From NCBI GenBank assembly GCA_032718475.1, contig JAUCBJ010004634.1, positions 1 to 64,000 of the forward strand: a stretch of DNA of 64,000 nucleotides, in the 5' to 3' direction. The notes below the pieces were generated by a model that did not search any database, had not been told where the DNA came from, and saw nothing but the letters and a program-made list of their open reading frames with translations. This stretch comes from Nemertoderma westbladi. Its lineage: Eukaryota; Xenacoelomorpha; Nemertodermatida; Nemertodermatidae. Position numbers and translations under genes: made by a program. Every line of letters begins with the position of its first letter. The first letter of the stretch is position 1. Shown here piece after piece: positions 62,901-64,000 of the stretch.

Positions 62901-63661
62901 TCTGCCTTTTGTGACGGTACTACAGTCAGACAGACATTGCACTCCTTATCCTTTCTGCCTTTTGTGACGGTACTACAGTCAGACACACATTACACTCCTT
63001 ATCCTTTCTTCCCTTGTACCGGTACTACAGTCAGACACACATTGCACTCCTTATACTTTCTGTCCTTTTAACGGTACTACAGTCAGACACACATTGCACT
63101 CCTTATCCTTTCTTCCCTTGTACCGGTTCAACAGTCAGACACACATGGCACTCCTTATCCTTTCTGTCCTCGTACCGGTACTACAGTCACACACACATTG
63201 CACTCCGTCCTTTCTAACTATAGAAACGGTAATACTGTACAGGAAGAAATTTATGAAATTATTAATGTAATTTACTTTACAAGTAATATGGTAGTAGGAT
63301 TTTTTTTTTCTCGATATGTATATTATAATTATCGCAAAAACGCACTAAATGATCAATAGGATATTGCTTGCAGTACAGATGGTAACAACTCCATTACACA
63401 GTTACAATGAGCAATAATTATGTAATATACAATACCATACCATACCACTCAAGTAATATGGTACCTCGCTTGTATGTTGTATGAAAAACTACTTTATTTT
63501 ACAAATAGATCCATCCGTAAAGGTGCCTGGCAAACAAAAAGGGATGTTGTTGAGTATCTCGTTGGAGGGTCACCCTGTACTCCCCAGCTGGCAGCTGGTA
63601 ATTGCTAATGACTCCGAACAAGTTCATTTTGTGTGCGACAACTTTGGCATGGAAACTGAAA
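17822..63661 (+). CDS. Multi-exon gene: cysteine-rich modules, C-type lectin domain, Ig domains (3' incomplete)
   Basis: Twenty exons found by eye give 2860 coding bases (953 codons plus one base) with every junction in phase and every intron GT-AG. Order: signal peptide (residues 1 to about 25), cysteine-rich modules in exons 2-6 (38-227), a C-type-lectin-like domain in exons 7-9 (228-378), two cysteine-rich exons (379-463), Ig1 (464-556), Ig2 (557-686), Ig3 (687-781), Ig4 (782-902) and the start of Ig5. Most module borders are phase 1, the pattern expected for shuffled extracellular modules. No transmembrane segment appears before the window ends. The product should be secreted or on the cell surface; recognition, adhesion or immunity is inference. 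The lectin domain lacks clear EPN and WND calcium motifs, so sugar binding is uncertain. Introns 7 and 8 are 12.6 and 11.4 kb and full of repeats. I do not recognise an orthologue. Confidence 0.8.
18024..18470 (+). repeat. Intron 1 repeat with GC-rich double hairpin and CTCGCCCCACA end
   Basis: Starts at a TTAA followed by CCCTTTGAGACCGG, like piggyBac-type ends. A perfect 16-bp inverted repeat follows (18044-18059 and 18078-18093), each arm being itself a small hairpin (ACGGGC-3 nt-GCCCGT). From about 18230 it matches the interspersed family that ends GGCTCGCCCCACA. Whether this is one element or two side by side is unclear. Confidence 0.55.
19012..19119 (+). CDS. Exon 2: cysteine-rich module 1
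   Basis: Acceptor TCTTCAG, donor TATCG|GTGAGT, 108 nt, phase 1-1. The 36 residues hold four cysteines ([20 protein letters not shown]). The spacing faintly recalls chitin-binding type 2 modules, but the match is not good enough to name. Confidence 0.7.
19204..19253. repeat. 50-bp near-perfect palindrome in intron 2
   Basis: 17-bp perfect arms (19204-19220, 19237-19253) surround a 16-nt centre that is itself the palindrome TATTTAATTAAATA, leaving a single A/G mismatch pair. It may be a very small foldback element or an extruding cruciform. Confidence 0.75.
19386..19484 (+). CDS. Exon 3: cysteine-rich module 2
   Basis: Acceptor TTCCTAG, donor TACG|GTAAGA, 99 nt, phase 1-1. Four cysteines (ECGQ, DHCD, GRCW, TCYG) in 33 residues, each module ending Cys-x-Gly at the donor like exons 2, 5 and 6. 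Confidence 0.7.
19905..21234 (+). mobile_element. RTE-type LINE, 5'-truncated, with target duplication
   Basis: Sits in intron 3 in the same orientation as the gene. GCTCTGGACAAT flanks it on both sides (19893-19904, 21235-21246), and it ends in a short (AGT)n tail, as RTE elements do. Reading frames at 19912-20295, 20208-20522 and 20534-21193 together cover RT ([44 protein letters not shown]) and the C-terminal region ([19 protein letters not shown]). Two frame breaks separate them, so the copy is inactive. Confidence 0.85.
21569..21697 (+). CDS. Exon 4: cysteine-rich module 3
   Basis: Acceptor TATTACAG, donor ACATAG|GTGAGT, 129 nt, phase 1-1. Four cysteines ([19 protein letters not shown]). 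Confidence 0.7.
21800..22165. repeat. 71-bp tandem repeat, 5 copies, intron 4
   Basis: TTAGTGTTTATCCGTGGG-type units start near 21806, 21878, 21949, 22020 and 22091. Every unit contains CCTTACAGGTAACAG or a close variant, which reads as a splice acceptor fused to a donor. Confidence 0.85.
22265..22510 (+). repeat. Interspersed repeat ending CTCGCCCCACA, copy 3
   Basis: In intron 4 just before exon 5. Begins near ATTCGCCCCCCAGCGG, contains ACCAGGTTTGGTTACAT and GACTTATTGGCGTTCAAAC, and ends TGGCTCGCCCCACA, as in the other copies. Confidence 0.6.
22534..22665 (+). CDS. Exon 5: cysteine-rich module 4
   Basis: Acceptor TTATAG, donor TAAAG|GTAAGT, 132 nt, phase 1-1. Cysteines in GCYRL, DCMED, YCTAN and KCKG. 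The donor sequence is copied many times in the minisatellite that begins the next intron. Confidence 0.7.
22666..23655. repeat. About 31-bp minisatellite built from the exon 5 splice donor
   Basis: Begins at the donor of exon 5. Units read CCAACTACAGCTGTTTTACTAAAG then GTGAGTG, with truncated units lacking the donor part. About a dozen copies keep a full AAAG|GTGAGT. A non-repeat AT-rich patch interrupts it at about 23385-23505. ORFs seen here (for example 22908-23252) are repeat artefacts. Confidence 0.85.
24238..24696 (+). mobile_element. RTE fragment with internal deletion, intron 5
   Basis: Starts inside RT ([12 protein letters not shown]), runs through [10 protein letters not shown] and DDTLAPFLL, then jumps at about 24590 to the C-terminal end ([15 protein letters not shown]). 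The middle third of the coding region is missing. Confidence 0.8.
24697..25315 (+). mobile_element. RTE fragment, second, intron 5
   Basis: Directly follows the previous fragment. Covers [16 protein letters not shown] to the C-terminus, with a large deletion near 25120 and several frame breaks. Ends with the family's CAGCATTCTTAA. Confidence 0.8.
25516..25617 (+). CDS. Exon 6: cysteine-rich module 5
   Basis: Acceptor GTTTCAG, donor GTAG|GTGAGT, 102 nt, phase 1-1. Six cysteines ([19 protein letters not shown]), two more than its neighbours. Confidence 0.7.
25849..26061 (+). CDS. Exon 7: first part of C-type-lectin-like domain
   Basis: Acceptor AAATAG, donor AAGCTC|GTAAGT, 213 nt, phase 1-1. 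After a glycine-rich linker it reads KNCYRVN, then [10 protein letters not shown] and WHLATIQ, the usual first strand and first helix of a lectin-like fold. Confidence 0.75.
26073..28263. repeat. 30-bp AT satellite, left block (intron 7)
   Basis: Units of 29-30 bp based on ACTTATATCACTCTAAAAT plus ATATAATAAT, with 22-23 bp short forms. The unit length of 30 gives an ORF repeating 10 residues, which is not a gene. The block begins 11 bp inside the intron that splits the lectin domain. Confidence 0.95.
28491..28682 (-). pseudogene. GPCR fragment: transmembrane helix 7 and C-terminal tail
   Basis: On the minus strand the sequence reads [18 protein letters not shown] then [12 protein letters not shown], followed by a short tail and a stop. 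NPILY is the class A receptor NPxxY motif in TM7, followed by helix 8 and palmitoylation-type cysteines. Nothing upstream of TM7 is present; just before it stands TTCTCATAG, which looks like a splice acceptor. It lies 15-20 bp past the stop of the retrotransposon ORF and within the same insertion, so it was probably carried by 3' transduction. Which receptor is not clear. Confidence 0.75.
28698..32687 (-). CDS. Ulp1-type protease / reverse transcriptase / restriction-like endonuclease polyprotein
   Basis: Intact 1329-codon ORF from ATG at 32687. Residues about 25-190 are a C48 (Ulp1/SENP) cysteine protease with H112, D129, Q170 and C176 in the canonical Q-x-N-x-x-x-C-G arrangement. A C2H2-type zinc finger lies at about 318-345 (CTTCSKLCC...H). 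RT spans about 605-870 with the catalytic block as FLDDG near 830. A CCHC knuckle (C1139, C1142, H1152, C1156) precedes a restriction-like endonuclease with P1198-D1199 and D1215. This order is that of NeSL-like early-branching non-LTR elements, where the endonuclease nicks a chosen target and RT primes there. All catalytic residues I can check are present, so the protein could be active. GC content is well above the flanking satellite. Confidence 0.88.
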   Translation of the reverse strand: MEIPCISLTDSELLADPPPESEDMYEFGGLPLSRHDIESLNGQNWLTDNIVEAVISSLCLGYNDHARVFNSHFVDIFQEGGFKNIQSLSKGASVPVFDNDFIFFPINVNNCHWTLAVYSPLKSAIWFFDSLGGSNQTVVDSIKEWVHLVAIHYNVDLPPITVYPSIQKVQYNTYQCGVYICRYAKWCIEGYSRSDFEDINDITISKHRSDLYSDISRNAPLVWSANQQKASTPTPPPIGDPTPFPNSHPPVLNHTQSISPLEPKQPPIQSAESSQDNNQIGDPTLVPNSHPPLFTHTPSIAPLEPGQPPTVTSGGLSLKFPCTTCSKLCCVNPKGGLRKHRSTEGTSCPGSGSIITFPATGSSAPAEAAIPPDLHSNQPAMSQGSPGLLSQPFTNDTPSPAPVVASQSAISDSLSSAFETLTRIRTLTRIPRGARLKAATLYSSLCDAIVLNNSQSNWLNLLAFPFSLRVPSQGSRSRRGRRAIGPACKSLTAKVKDQLLEFEEMVKNTKEILVLPTTSLPSHLKPKTQQSSDDMLGKLIASKIEEGNVKAAARLASSSATIAPATSETLEALRLLHPTRPSDDFHGVPSLEEADVPTLELSYPEVLKSIKLFPNGSAPGPDNCRPQFLKDMISSSAGDAALASLKAMTSVANIMLKGGVPQEVLPYLYGARLCAFTKPAGGVRPIAVGCTLRRLTAKTGCHSAAKHSGLKLGPHQLGFGTPRGAEAAVHAARRFLSESIERETVMIKIDFSNAFNSIHRGPALRAVLKNLPPLYNLAYQSYSQPSLLFYNGTTIASDDGMQQGDPLASLFFSNDTIELVDSMESPLNVWFLDDGSLGGTPSVVASDLKRVIAEAAKLGLMVKASKCELIFGKHFPLELKEETTALFDAITPSIKPIDFSDALLLGSPLGDSAMEKILEEKESDLSRFADRLHLLSAHDALYLLRHCFAIPKLMYVLRCSPAFGSPRLKSLDDKIRQCCQIVLNTRIGGDAWAQASLPISLGGLGVRSTSDVALPAFLASSHGCIPLLNTLLPSSISSIPNPLLIAAKQLLPTDFPEPINQAIQKGWDAPLCSSRQDELITKASSAKEKARLLAAAADHAGDWLRALPVSSLGLRLSDEQLRVGAALRLGTPICEEHSCRGCGLEVDTSGSHGLSCLHNYGKYTRHAEANDIIHRALSSAGIASTLEPRGLSQDGKTPDGLTFAPWSSGRPLVWDFTCRDTLAPSYLPETSKSAGAAALMAETSKGNKYAALQHHHLFRTIALETLGPIGAEGTAVLREIGRRIAKETGEPRSTEFLFQRLSIAVVRGNATSVLGTTPHQAGLDEVFLL
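32829..38325. repeat. 30-bp AT satellite, right block, with 2-kb higher-order repeat
   Basis: The same unit family as the left block. Variants with ATTTTCTTATAACACTCTAAATGT are frequent only on this side. Identical variant strings recur at a 2017-bp offset (for example 33774 with 35791, 34041 with 36058, 34694 with 36711), showing a recent tandem duplication of a large block. A further copy drifts in by about 90 bp near 37216. Confidence 0.95.
38657..38763 (+). CDS. Exon 8: middle of C-type-lectin-like domain
   Basis: Acceptor ATACAG, donor AGAGGG|GTGAGT, 107 nt, from phase 1 to phase 0. It encodes [11 protein letters not shown], in the place of the family's WIGL block, and CHWKWRG, in the place of the W-x-W strand. 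It is 12.6 kb from exon 7. Confidence 0.72.
38764..39720. other. Start of intron 8, nothing recognised
   Basis: No gene. A fragment AAAGTCTAACGACTTA near 38903 resembles the hairpin end of the 12282-12654 family, and CGGCTCGCCCCATCC at 38807 resembles the end of the CTCGCCCC family. Confidence 0.4.
39720..40115 (-). repeat. Interspersed CTCGCCCC family, reversed copies
   Basis: GGGGCGAGCC occurs at about 39727, 39806, 39931 and 39988. The two long copies share GAAAGCATATAGGTGTC and GGCGAGTTGTCTTATC, the reverse complement of the + strand members. At least two copies are nested or tandem. Confidence 0.6.
40226..40582 (-). CDS. Glu/Lys-rich ORF, unknown
   Basis: 118 codons with ATG at 40582, strongly charged ([15 protein letters not shown]), no recognised domain. 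It may belong to the virus-like element that follows, or be chance in a purine-rich strand. An overlapping ORF in another frame (40195-40455) weakens the case. Confidence 0.25.
   Translation of the reverse strand: MDEEGENEIVADEIDKENEMILVAIYEREKKEARVERLLNPRNEWEEKEKNYYLEEEAKNNSSVWGEDWELEMEAEGDRRAQEVESCAREKAMEKKIEMLLGIWEMLDGGGKGDDVGD
40687..41421 (-). CDS. Unknown gene beside the dUTPase-polymerase remnant
   Basis: 244 codons from ATG 41421, starting [11 protein letters not shown]. The N-terminal glycine invites N-myristoylation, but position 6 is Asp rather than the preferred Ser/Thr. The product is mixed alpha/charged with a lysine patch ([12 protein letters not shown]). Just upstream on the same strand a 39-codon ORF (about 41534-41415) begins [10 protein letters not shown]. 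It points away from the dUTPase-like gene across a 0.9-kb gap. I do not recognise a family; a virion or accessory protein is only a guess. Confidence 0.4.
   Translation of the reverse strand: MGNTFDSIAGGDANKGRNGVQESVSLTYQNIRFLFDFLNYKKIAIEYYKEYTRGNFDSFDFNATTSTPRLFSSIETTQILCQDYTIVKIIKELQKYEGHNIPTGCDFLPIKKLVVEAVIDELADKELMKVEMLNNTSQLKTSEAVKVTAKKMGKKKIWLPTIAENERGDGAEKKNDYKDIDTLIGDVSTQMKTPQAMKEQALKRKIDLIANITPSYVAVTSQTWLNNNYYFVVENFKLLNYLLI
42300..42780 (+). pseudogene. dUTPase-like gene, virus-type, frame-broken
   Basis: From about 42355 the frame contains dUTPase motif 1 (AGIDIYS), part of motif 2 (GRI) and motif 4 (GDKICQLI). In motif 3 the usual tyrosine after the Asp is missing (LDASVA), and the glycine-rich motif 5 is not present. 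The conserved strand before motif 1 can be seen in another frame just upstream (about 42315-42352), so a small indel separates them. A working enzyme turns dUTP to dUMP and is common in DNA viruses; this copy is probably not functional. Confidence 0.7.
43103..46119 (+). pseudogene. Protein-primed type B DNA polymerase remnant, Maverick/Polinton-like
   Basis: Pieces lie in order over several frames: an N-terminal part (about 43103-44040, ending at a TGA), a 44305-45417 part with zinc-knuckle cysteines and the exonuclease motifs DFE and SYDSHL, a 45440-45955 part with the [13 protein letters not shown] block, and 45892-46119 with the GYF..LDLGYP and EPEHVKLD blocks. At least one stop and two frameshifts break it, and the palm with the catalytic aspartates is lost. 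The family replicates linear DNA of Polintons, adintoviruses and relatives. No integrase, capsid or packaging ATPase is visible here, so the exact lineage is open. Confidence 0.8.
46640..48785 (-). pseudogene. hAT-family (ZBED-type) transposase, broken
   Basis: Minus strand. 48785-48288 encodes an acidic leader and a BED zinc finger (CKICNKML...HLRLVH). A short piece near 48270-48070 and 48043-47861 (FTTDIWT) continue the N-terminal part, and 47879-46641 is a 412-codon ORF with the catalytic core ([27 protein letters not shown]) and the C-terminal hAT dimerisation region ([14 protein letters not shown]). Stops and frameshifts separate the pieces. I could not fix terminal repeats or the 8-bp duplication. 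It is antisense to the host gene. Confidence 0.85.
48786..50164. other. Rest of intron 8
   Basis: No gene. GGGATCCTAAAA near 48889 and its approximate reverse complement near 49394-49411 may be repeat ends. TATGCTATCAC at about 49424 and its complement at 49480-49492 form another inverted repeat. Confidence 0.35.
50165..50297 (+). CDS. Exon 9: last part of C-type-lectin-like domain
   Basis: Acceptor ACTGCAG, donor CACCGG|GTAAGT, 133 nt, phase 0 to 1. It encodes [10 protein letters not shown] and closes with LRYICMN, the usual last disulfide half. No EPN or WND motif is clear. Confidence 0.75.
50298..51610. other. Intron 9, nothing recognised
   Basis: No supported element. An 87-codon minus-strand ORF (51056-51319) has protein-like composition but no family I know. 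Confidence 0.4.
51611..51739 (+). CDS. Exon 10: cysteine-rich module 6
   Basis: Acceptor TTCACAG, donor TATAA|GTAAGT, 129 nt, phase 1-1. Cysteines in [15 protein letters not shown] and MCIS. Confidence 0.7.
51800..52110 (+). repeat. CTCGCCCC-family heads and (CA)n run, intron 10
   Basis: Two copies of the family's left part: ATTCGCCCCCTAGCTGCAG near 51814 and TTCGCCCCTTAGCGGCAG near 51965, the second running through CCAAGTTTGGTTCCATGTCA and ACGACTTATTAGCGTTCAAAC. A (CA)n microsatellite follows at about 52110-52130. Confidence 0.55.
52282..52407 (+). CDS. Exon 11: cysteine-rich module 7
   Basis: Acceptor TTGTCCAG, donor TGAAG|GTTAGC (weaker than the rest), 126 nt, phase 1-1. Cysteines in [13 protein letters not shown] and GCEG, with a Gly/Asp/Asn-rich stretch between. 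Confidence 0.65.
52525..52642 (+). CDS. Exon 12: Ig1, first half
   Basis: Acceptor TTGTAG, donor GATAA|GTTTGT, 118 nt, phase 1 to 2. It carries the B-strand cysteine (ISARCD). The donor is not a strong consensus; I chose it because it restores the C strand with exon 13. Confidence 0.65.
53036..53196 (+). CDS. Exon 13: Ig1, second half
   Basis: Acceptor TCTCCAG, donor ATTAT|GTTAGT, 161 nt, phase 2 to 1. Contains the C-strand tryptophan (YRWEKDG) and the F-strand cysteine (GVYSIVC). Confidence 0.72.
53515..53678 (+). CDS. Exon 14: Ig2, first half
   Basis: Acceptor TTTCTAG, donor AGAG|GTATGT, 164 nt, phase 1 to 0. B-strand cysteine in FSLKCLF, plus an extra cysteine in GGCPNP. Confidence 0.72.
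53850..54755 (+). mobile_element. RTE copy, intron 14, first
   Basis: Starts in RT ([14 protein letters not shown]) and ends with CAGCATTCTTAAAAATGCAGCTGCAATG and a TAGTAGTAG tail. Frames at about 53681-54157 and 54205-54675 cover it with a stop near 54156. The usual C-terminal DTGLEDAD segment is deleted near 54660. No target duplication was found. Confidence 0.8.
55204..56102 (+). mobile_element. RTE copy, intron 14, second, with target duplication
   Basis: GCCTATGAATAT flanks it at 55192-55203 and 56103-56114. It spans from [19 protein letters not shown] to the end of the ORF, with one frameshift near 55800. Short and closely similar to the copy at 19905, so both probably came from one active source. 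Confidence 0.85.
56190..56415 (+). CDS. Exon 15: Ig2, second half
   Basis: Acceptor ACATTTAG, donor GATTG|GTGAGT, 226 nt, phase 0 to 1. Starts at the C-strand tryptophan (WYRINVD) and holds FRWSCGC near the F strand. Confidence 0.72.
56940..57048 (+). CDS. Exon 16: Ig3, first half
   Basis: Acceptor GTTGCAG, donor TTACAG|GTCAGT, 109 nt, phase 1 to 2. Begins DPPRVEM and has the B-strand cysteine in MRIACD. Confidence 0.72.
57185..57262 (+). other. tRNA-like segment, possible SINE head
   Basis: TTGGCGAAGTTGGTCGAGCG resembles a pol III A box and GAGTTCAATCC, 31-41 bp further on, a B box. Acceptor-stem pairing is poor, so it is not a working tRNA gene; it may be the tRNA-derived start of a SINE within intron 16. 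Confidence 0.3.
57429..57604 (+). CDS. Exon 17: Ig3, second half
   Basis: Acceptor TTTTCAG, donor TATAG|GTATGT, 176 nt, phase 2 to 1. F strand NNGVYDC is clear. The usual C-strand tryptophan is not seen. Confidence 0.75.
57935..58298 (+). repeat. Interspersed repeat with hairpin-CTAA end, copy 2
   Basis: Matches 12282-12654 over its length, including the AGTAGCC-like run and the terminal CAAGTC-TAAC-GACTTG-CTAA (58279-58298). It lies in intron 17, 170 bp before exon 18. Confidence 0.65.
58469..58692 (+). CDS. Exon 18: Ig4, first half
   Basis: Acceptor TTTTTCAG, donor GGAACA|GTTAGT, 224 nt, phase 1 to 0. B-strand cysteine in NFFCNIT (also an N-glycosylation sequon) and C-strand tryptophan in FYWFNG. 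Confidence 0.75.
59078..59216 (+). CDS. Exon 19: Ig4, second half
   Basis: Acceptor ATAACAG, donor TTATG|GTGAGT, 139 nt, phase 0 to 1. F strand [10 protein letters not shown] is a textbook Ig motif. Confidence 0.78.
59275..63215. repeat. 53-bp minisatellite, about 75 copies, intron 19
   Basis: Unit GGTACTACAGTCAGACACAC then ATTGCACTCCTTATCC and TTTCTGCCCTTTGTGAC. Variants end CTTGTACC (52 bp), TTTGT only (about 47 bp) or TTTATGAC. Blocks of variants repeat in the same order (about 59400-60250 against 60600-61050), so arrays were duplicated in bulk. No stop codon occurs in any + frame of the main unit, which makes long but meaningless ORFs. Confidence 0.95.
63509..63661 (+). CDS. Exon 20: start of Ig5
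   Basis: Acceptor CAAATAG, donor TGAAA|GTAAGT, 153 nt, phase 1-1. Encodes DPSVKVPG and a B-strand cysteine (VHFVCDN). The rest of the domain and gene lies beyond the window. Confidence 0.7.
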
Positions 63662-63817
63662 GTAAGTAGTAACAACAAAATGTTAAGTTAATTGTTAGTT
63701 TTTATGATTTTAATTTTTTTACAACCGTAGATTTTTTATCCAATGATCTCATATTTTTCCGTTTATGAACATATTTATCGAAACTTTCCGCACAAAAGAT
63801 TCCGTTTATATCTTATA

Positions 63818-64000
63818 GATAGATAGATTTATTTATACTTTATGTAAAAAACAATAACAAATACACCAAACAATGTACCGGTATAAAGGTATTGTCCAAC
63901 ATAACATAAAGGAATACCCCTAAAGCTTTGCAGCTTATTTCCAAGGGGGTCCTTTATGTTTCTTGGTTACAAATACAATATTACACTACGCTAACCTAAA
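63818..64000 (-). mobile_element. LINE 3' tail with ATCT microsatellite
   Basis: On the minus strand the text ends AAATAAATCTATCTATCTAT, typical of LINE tails in marine invertebrates. An 11-bp inverted pair, AACATAAAGGA (63901-63911) and TCCTTTATGTT (63951-63961), marks a stem in the 3' UTR. The body lies outside the window. Confidence 0.45.

Noticed and set aside
59289-63217. Long ORFs with MHSLSFLPF and TVRHTLHS repeats
   Set aside because: Stop-free minisatellite unit read in rotating frames. Reported as a sequence oddity, not as genes.

Overview
The window is animal nuclear DNA. It is AT-rich, has spliceosomal introns with GT/AG borders, and carries metazoan transposon families, satellites and remnants of a virus-like element. 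The overall look (many scattered TAGGCCTA and ACCGGT strings, RTE/LINE copies, a BEL/Pao-type element, a Maverick-like polymerase) suggests a marine invertebrate. I cannot name the species from sequence alone.

Bases 1-17.8 kb are made of repeats. Bases 1-10798 are bracketed by two copies of a 56-bp direct repeat. Between them lie a long leader with tandem repeats, an intact 1358-codon ORF that is BEL/Pao Gag plus aspartic protease with RT, RNase H and integrase missing, and a second zinc-knuckle reading frame broken by two stop codons. From 10.8 to 17.8 kb there are interspersed repeats, an RTE fragment split by a foldback element, and a 1.1-kb inverted-repeat element carrying about 14 copies of the palindrome CTACGCGTAG.

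From 17822 to beyond 63661 runs one host gene on the + strand. I could reconstruct 20 coding exons (953 codons so far) whose phases all agree. It encodes a signal peptide, five one-exon cysteine-rich modules, a C-type-lectin-like domain over three exons, two more cysteine-rich exons, four immunoglobulin domains of two exons each, and the start of a fifth. The 3' end lies outside the window. The product should be secreted or on the cell surface; recognition or adhesion is my inference from the domains.

The introns hold almost everything else. Intron 3 holds an RTE copy with a 12-bp target duplication. Intron 5 opens with a minisatellite built from its own splice donor. Intron 7 (12.6 kb) is a 30-bp satellite interrupted by a 4.6-kb non-LTR retrotransposon encoding an Ulp1-type protease, reverse transcriptase and restriction-like endonuclease, with a GPCR TM7 fragment attached at its 3' end. 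Intron 8 (11.4 kb) holds a degraded virus-like element (protein-primed type B DNA polymerase, dUTPase-like gene, an unknown gene) and a broken hAT/ZBED transposon. Intron 14 holds two more RTE copies. Intron 19 holds about 4 kb of a 53-bp minisatellite.

The points most worth a second look are the Ulp1 retrotransposon with its GPCR tail, the lectin-Ig gene architecture, the Gag-protease-only BEL-like ORF inside the 56-bp repeats, and the dUTPase-polymerase remnant.
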